In this document: positions 51,557-55,168 of the stretch, piece after piece
How positions within the stretch are numbered: position 1 is the first letter of the stretch
Layout of the letters: every line of letters starts with the position of its first letter
NCBI GenBank assembly: GCA_937919205.1
Contig: CALFOZ010000141.1
Location: 1 to 55,168 of the forward strand
Direction: 5' to 3'
Length of the DNA: 55,168 nucleotides
DNA from: an uncultured Planctomycetia bacterium
Lineage (GTDB): Bacteria; Planctomycetota; Phycisphaerae; Phycisphaerales; SM1A02
The notes under the pieces: model-generated
Told to the model about the DNA's origin: nothing
Seen by the model: the letters and a program-made list of their open reading frames with translations, nothing else
The model's database searches: none
Made by a program: the position numbers and the translations under genes

Positions 51557-53011
51557 CTACGAAAGTCCCTTCACGCTCCAACCGTTTCGATACTTCGTCT
51601 TTAAATATTGCGCGCCCAAGGGCTCGTTCACGAACGTGAAGTTCTTAGGGTCATATTGCAAATCACGATTGGCGAAGTGGCTAGCCGCCGCGCCCACGCT
51701 CAAGCTTTCGCACATCAAACCCGCGAACGCAAAATTGGCCTGCGGAGTGGTCTTTCCAAAACATCCATCCACCCAATGAAAATAATGGTTGCGCGTTTCC
51801 AATGTGGGCAAATTTAGTTTCACGGGTGATTTTGCATTGTCCCACACCAATGGCTCATCTGACAAAGTCACTTTGCCAGTGTCTTTGTCGTGTTCTGGAT
51901 CAAGCGGACAGAGCATCACGCCCTTCTCGCCGATCACCACCGAGGCGTTGCCGCGAATATCCACGCCATCGGGAATTCCAAGCAAGCCGTTGCTTGGCCG
52001 CAGACCCCCGTCGTACCACATCACCGTCACTCCTTCGGCAACGGTGCGATCGGTGGCCGCGTATTTCAGCGTGATGGTTTCCTTGGTTGGAAATTCGTCC
52101 TCGGTGGCGTCGGTGCAATCGCACCGCACCGAAATGGGCAAGCCAAGCTTCGCGGCCATGAATGGATAATCCAAAATGTGGCAACCCATGTCACCCAGCG
52201 CGCCGCAACCAAAGTCGTAGGTGCCGCGCCACATGAACGGTGCGTAGGCCTTGTCAACATATGGCCGCGTTGGCGCAACGCCCAACCACAAATCCCACGC
52301 CAACCATTTGGGCGGAGTCTCGCCGCCAGTTGGCATTGGATTTCCTTGCGGCCACCAACCCATCGGTCGATCGCTCCATGCGTGAATGGATTTGATCTTG
52401 CCAATCACGTTGTCGTTGAGCAATTCCAATTGCTGTCTGCGGCCGATCATTGCAGAGCGTTGCGTTCCCATTTGCGTGACAATTTTGGAATGCCCCTTGG
52501 CAAAATCCGCCAGCATTCTATTTTCATACGCCGAGTGCGCCAATGGTTTCTGGCAATACACATGCTTGCCCATATTCATGGCGCTCATGGAGATTGGCGC
52601 ATGCATGTGATCTGGCGTGGACACCGACACCGCGTCAAATTTATTTCCCAGCTTGTCAAACATCTCGCGCCAATCGTTAAACCACTGCGCCTTGGGAAAT
52701 TTCGTCGCGTATTTTTCTTTTCCACGTCCATCCACATCGCACAGAGCGACAATGTCAACATTTGGGTGCTTGGATAATTCCTCAAGATCCGATTCACCCA
52801 TTCCGCCCACGGCCACCTTGGCAAGTTGAAGGCGTTGATTTGGCCCCAGTTGAAATCGCGGTAGTGCGCGCGCTGAAAATCCTGGAAGCATTGGAAACGT
52901 TGCGAAGGCGGCGGCACTGCGAATAAATGTGCGGCGCGACGGATTCATGTTTGCAAATGCAAGGTGATCATTTACGTTTGCATTGACCGGTGGCTTAGAT
53001 GAATTGCTCAT
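51557..53011 (-). CDS. Tat-exported Gfo/Idh/MocA family oxidoreductase
   Basis: 484 residues. A twin-arginine signal SRRTFIRSAAAFATF (residues about 24-38) follows a 21-residue N-region; Met22 is an alternative start. The Rossmann half begins LAKVAVGGMGESD, with VDIVALCDVDGRG, FDAVSVSTPDHMHAPI and the family EKP step as CQKPLAHS. The C-terminal alpha/beta domain has DMGCHILDYPFMA. Such Tat-exported oxidoreductases are numerous in planctomycetes and thought to act on sugars or their derivatives in the periplasm with tightly bound NAD(P). No substrate can be inferred: no sugar genes adjoin it. Confidence 0.88.
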   Translation of the reverse strand: MSNSSKPPVNANVNDHLAFANMNPSRRTFIRSAAAFATFPMLPGFSARALPRFQLGPNQRLQLAKVAVGGMGESDLEELSKHPNVDIVALCDVDGRGKEKYATKFPKAQWFNDWREMFDKLGNKFDAVSVSTPDHMHAPISMSAMNMGKHVYCQKPLAHSAYENRMLADFAKGHSKIVTQMGTQRSAMIGRRQQLELLNDNVIGKIKSIHAWSDRPMGWWPQGNPMPTGGETPPKWLAWDLWLGVAPTRPYVDKAYAPFMWRGTYDFGCGALGDMGCHILDYPFMAAKLGLPISVRCDCTDATEDEFPTKETITLKYAATDRTVAEGVTVMWYDGGLRPSNGLLGIPDGVDIRGNASVVIGEKGVMLCPLDPEHDKDTGKVTLSDEPLVWDNAKSPVKLNLPTLETRNHYFHWVDGCFGKTTPQANFAFAGLMCESLSVGAAASHFANRDLQYDPKNFTFVNEPLGAQYLKTKYRNGWSVKGLS

Positions 53012-53164
53012 GCGAGAATGCTACATACAAGACAACTTGCGCCGTTGCCTTTGCGCACAACGCGTCTGAAATTTTTAGAATGCAGGGGCAAATCTAATTC
53101 GCGTTTCAGTGGATGTATGACTGACATCACGCATGGTCACGGCCGAAGGCTTAGTCAATACGTC

Positions 53165-53195
53165 AAATAAAAAACGGCGCAAACAAAGCGCCGCA
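53165..53195 (-). terminator. Rho-independent terminator (works on both strands)
   Basis: CGGCGC (53175-53180) and GCGCCG (53188-53193) form a 6-bp GC stem around 7 nt. On the minus strand it is followed by a run of six T, ending the gene at 53223-55025; on the plus strand by CATTTTT. Confidence 0.85.
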
Positions 53196-53222
53196 TTTTT
53201 GCATATCGATGATTATGCCCCC

Positions 53223-55025
53223 TTAGCCTCCAGTATTTGCAGGCGCCGCCGCACCCTGATTGCCGCCGCGCTGACGACCTCCACTATTGCCGCCGGTTTG
53301 ACCGCCACCGTTTGCTCCACCATTGCCGCCACCATTGCCGCCAGCATCGGCTGGTCTCATTGAGCGGAACAATTCACGGCGCTCATCGCCCTCAATAATT
53401 CCATTGCCGTCTTTGTCAACGGCCTTGGCCATGGCGCGATTTTCCTCGGGCATGTCGGAGATTGTCCACGAACCAAATGGTCCTTGATTGCGCCCGTCAT
53501 CACGGCTAGTTCCCTTTGGAAGCATTGCAATCTGCTCCGTGGTCAACAAGGACTTCAAACGCTCGACATATTTGTCGGTCATATCGCCGCGCTTGGACAG
53601 CATTTCGTCGGCGATATCAGGATCATTTCTGCCAAACATGCGCGACGCGCCACCGTTGAGCAAACCTGCGGAGCGCACTGCTTCTTCCTGCAAACGAGCG
53701 GGCTCGCCTTTGCGAATTGTTTGCGCGATTTTTTCATTCATGGCAACAAGCTCCAACAACATCGCGGCTCGCATTTCGGTGATTGCGGTCTGAATTTCAG
53801 AAGTCAAACCCTCAATGGCCACCGCTTTTTCAAAGGCGCGCTCCGCACGTGTTGGCCGATAGACGCGGGCAAACCCAGACGCAAGGGCCGCTTGCGTGAA
53901 TCGCTTGGCTTCATCAACTGGAAGAACTCCGGCAATCGCCGTGCGATATTGCTCGTTCACATTTCGCACGCCATTTCTCAAATCAATTCCCTTTGTGGCA
54001 AGGATCTCGATGGCTTTGGCATCGCTGTTCTGAATGGCTGTGAACACCTTGGATTCATTTTGACCCAAGAAGTCACTGCGCTTCTTCAGCGCCTCATCAA
54101 GGCGCAACTCATATTCATCCAGCGTGGGAGTGACAAGTGTGATTTGATCTTTGGTCAAACCGGCCTCATCAATCACCATGAATAAATTCACATTTTCGCC
54201 ACTCAAGCGACCGCGCCCGAGCAATTTTTCGCGGCGCATAAACCGCTCAAATGATTCCCACTTGGTTGCTTGATCAGTTTGAAGGGCGGTCTTGATCTCA
54301 TCCATAACCTGTCGATCCAAGACCGCGCGTTCCTTGCGCCACTTTTCAGACCCGGCATTCATTTCACCCACAATCCTGCGGGTTTCCGCGGCTTCCCCGC
54401 TGGTTTCGCGCTCGGCGGCAATTTGCTGGGACATCTTGTCCATTTGATCGCGAAAGTATTGAGAGCGTTGTTCAGGTGACATTTCTGTGCCTGAATCTTT
54501 TTCAATTTGCTCGATATCTTTTTGCATGTTCTCGCCAAAGCTCTGGTATCGCTCACGCATATTTCCACCCATGAAACTTTGGAACATGGAGCGCATCAAA
54601 TCTTGTTGGGCCTGCGAAGCCTTGTCGCTGGCGGCGGTGAAGTTTGTATCGTAATCGGTGACAAATGTTTCCACCACGGAAACTTGTCCATCATCAAGTT
54701 TCAATTGCTCTTTGATCAGCGGAACATCTCGCTTGACAAGGTACGGTTGAAATTGCTCGCGCATTTCCGTGACCGCGCCAAGGGAGCGCCCAATGCCTCC
54801 GCCCATTCCACCACCACCCATTCCAAAGCCACGACCGCCTTGACGATTGCCGCCGCGATTTTGCTGATTGCTTGTGGAATCTTTTGCAGTAGCGTCAGTT
54901 GGGGCCGCGGCTGGTTGCGTTGGCGGAGCGCCGCTTGGAGTTGCGGAGGAAGCGTTGGGCGTGGTTTGCGCCAACACAACACAAGCCATTGCAAGAGGAG
55001 CGGTGACGAATAGGAATTTGTTCAT
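53223..55025 (-). CDS. Large exported helical protein with EF-hand and Gly-rich tail
   Basis: 600 residues. The signal peptide MNKFLFVTAPLAMACVVLAQ sets the ATG at 55025; the frame is open to 55151, but the extra part is Cys-rich and unlike a signal. A Pro/Ala/Thr and Gly/Arg-rich linker (to about 85) leads to a long, mostly helical region with repeated LTxxQ/LxxDQ-type helix turns (KLDDGQVSVVETF, GLTKDQITLVTPTLDEY, LLTTEQIAMLP), like Spy/LTXXQ proteins in flavour. An EF-hand loop DKDGNGIIEGDE lies near residue 550, and an Asn/Gly-rich low-complexity tail ends the chain. Function unknown; periplasmic binding or stress protein is one possibility. An imperfect hairpin (GGCGCA/TGCGCC) lies upstream at 55113-55146. 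Confidence 0.78.
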   Translation of the reverse strand: MNKFLFVTAPLAMACVVLAQTTPNASSATPSGAPPTQPAAAPTDATAKDSTSNQQNRGGNRQGGRGFGMGGGGMGGGIGRSLGAVTEMREQFQPYLVKRDVPLIKEQLKLDDGQVSVVETFVTDYDTNFTAASDKASQAQQDLMRSMFQSFMGGNMRERYQSFGENMQKDIEQIEKDSGTEMSPEQRSQYFRDQMDKMSQQIAAERETSGEAAETRRIVGEMNAGSEKWRKERAVLDRQVMDEIKTALQTDQATKWESFERFMRREKLLGRGRLSGENVNLFMVIDEAGLTKDQITLVTPTLDEYELRLDEALKKRSDFLGQNESKVFTAIQNSDAKAIEILATKGIDLRNGVRNVNEQYRTAIAGVLPVDEAKRFTQAALASGFARVYRPTRAERAFEKAVAIEGLTSEIQTAITEMRAAMLLELVAMNEKIAQTIRKGEPARLQEEAVRSAGLLNGGASRMFGRNDPDIADEMLSKRGDMTDKYVERLKSLLTTEQIAMLPKGTSRDDGRNQGPFGSWTISDMPEENRAMAKAVDKDGNGIIEGDERRELFRSMRPADAGGNGGGNGGANGGGQTGGNSGGRQRGGNQGAAAPANTGG

Positions 55026-55168
55026 GGGAAAGGAAACGTTCATAGGATGTGTATATTGGCGTGAATCAAAGAGATTTGTATGAAAGCACGCATATATTTT
55101 CGCGCATCCGTTGGCGCAGGGACTGCATTTCAAAGTGCATTGCGCCTTCATTTTGAAGTCTTATAACC

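Overview
The window looks like a chromosomal segment from a member of the Planctomycetota, most likely class Phycisphaerae. This is inferred from protein style, because no rRNA or marker search was possible. Pointers are two secreted proteins ending in a PAPGA-ALxGLAGL-RRRR tail, a secreted protease with a dockerin-like EF-hand tail, a Ser/Thr kinase with a long exported C-terminus, a Tat-exported Gfo/Idh/MocA oxidoreductase, a zinc-ribbon membrane protein of the CxxCxYDL type and a duplicated groEL. Outer-membrane features (a porin ending in Phe, lipoproteins) show a diderm envelope. No phage, IS element, integrase, CRISPR array, tRNA or rRNA was recognised.

Layout. 1-202: the end of a 62-bp tandem repeat array. 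226-6259: adenine deaminase, a secreted PAPGA-tail protein, an unknown exported protein, a MscS-type channel fused to a cyclic-nucleotide-binding domain, and an exported DsrE-like protein. 6354-16317: a same-strand signalling block (kinase, 768-residue coiled-coil protein, WspA-like chemoreceptor), with a secreted protease divergent from the kinase. 16516-25348: NagZ, a ThrE-type exporter, a beta-propeller protein, a CoaC-like flavoprotein, a P1B-type metal ATPase and malic enzyme. 25485-30298: a compact operon of an exported cupredoxin, a membrane class III nucleotide cyclase, an outer-membrane barrel and a lipoprotein. 30492-38072: an unknown protein, a second PAPGA-tail protein, an amidase, gyrB, queC and a zinc-ribbon membrane protein. 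38503-47239: a proteostasis/RNA block in the order groEL, groES, groEL, dnaJ, grpE, fmdB-like, rnr, all on one strand. 47334-55025: a duplicated 97-bp element, a dienelactone hydrolase, a second beta-propeller protein, a dihydrouridine synthase, a lipoprotein, an oxidoreductase and a large EF-hand-containing exported protein.

How the genes may work together. The clearest multi-gene unit is the cupredoxin-cyclase-porin-lipoprotein operon. Cyclase and porin overlap by 4 bp, and the lipoprotein GTG start lies 1 nt after the porin stop. It reads as an envelope system in which a redox or copper protein, an outer-membrane pore and cAMP-type signalling are made together. The cyclic-nucleotide-gated MscS channel near the start of the window keeps a canonical phosphate-binding cassette and is a plausible, unproven, cAMP target. 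The chaperone block pairs one GroES with two different GroELs, one carrying a His-rich tail. Most remaining genes are housekeeping or lone exported proteins. Functions are read from motifs; no database search was run.
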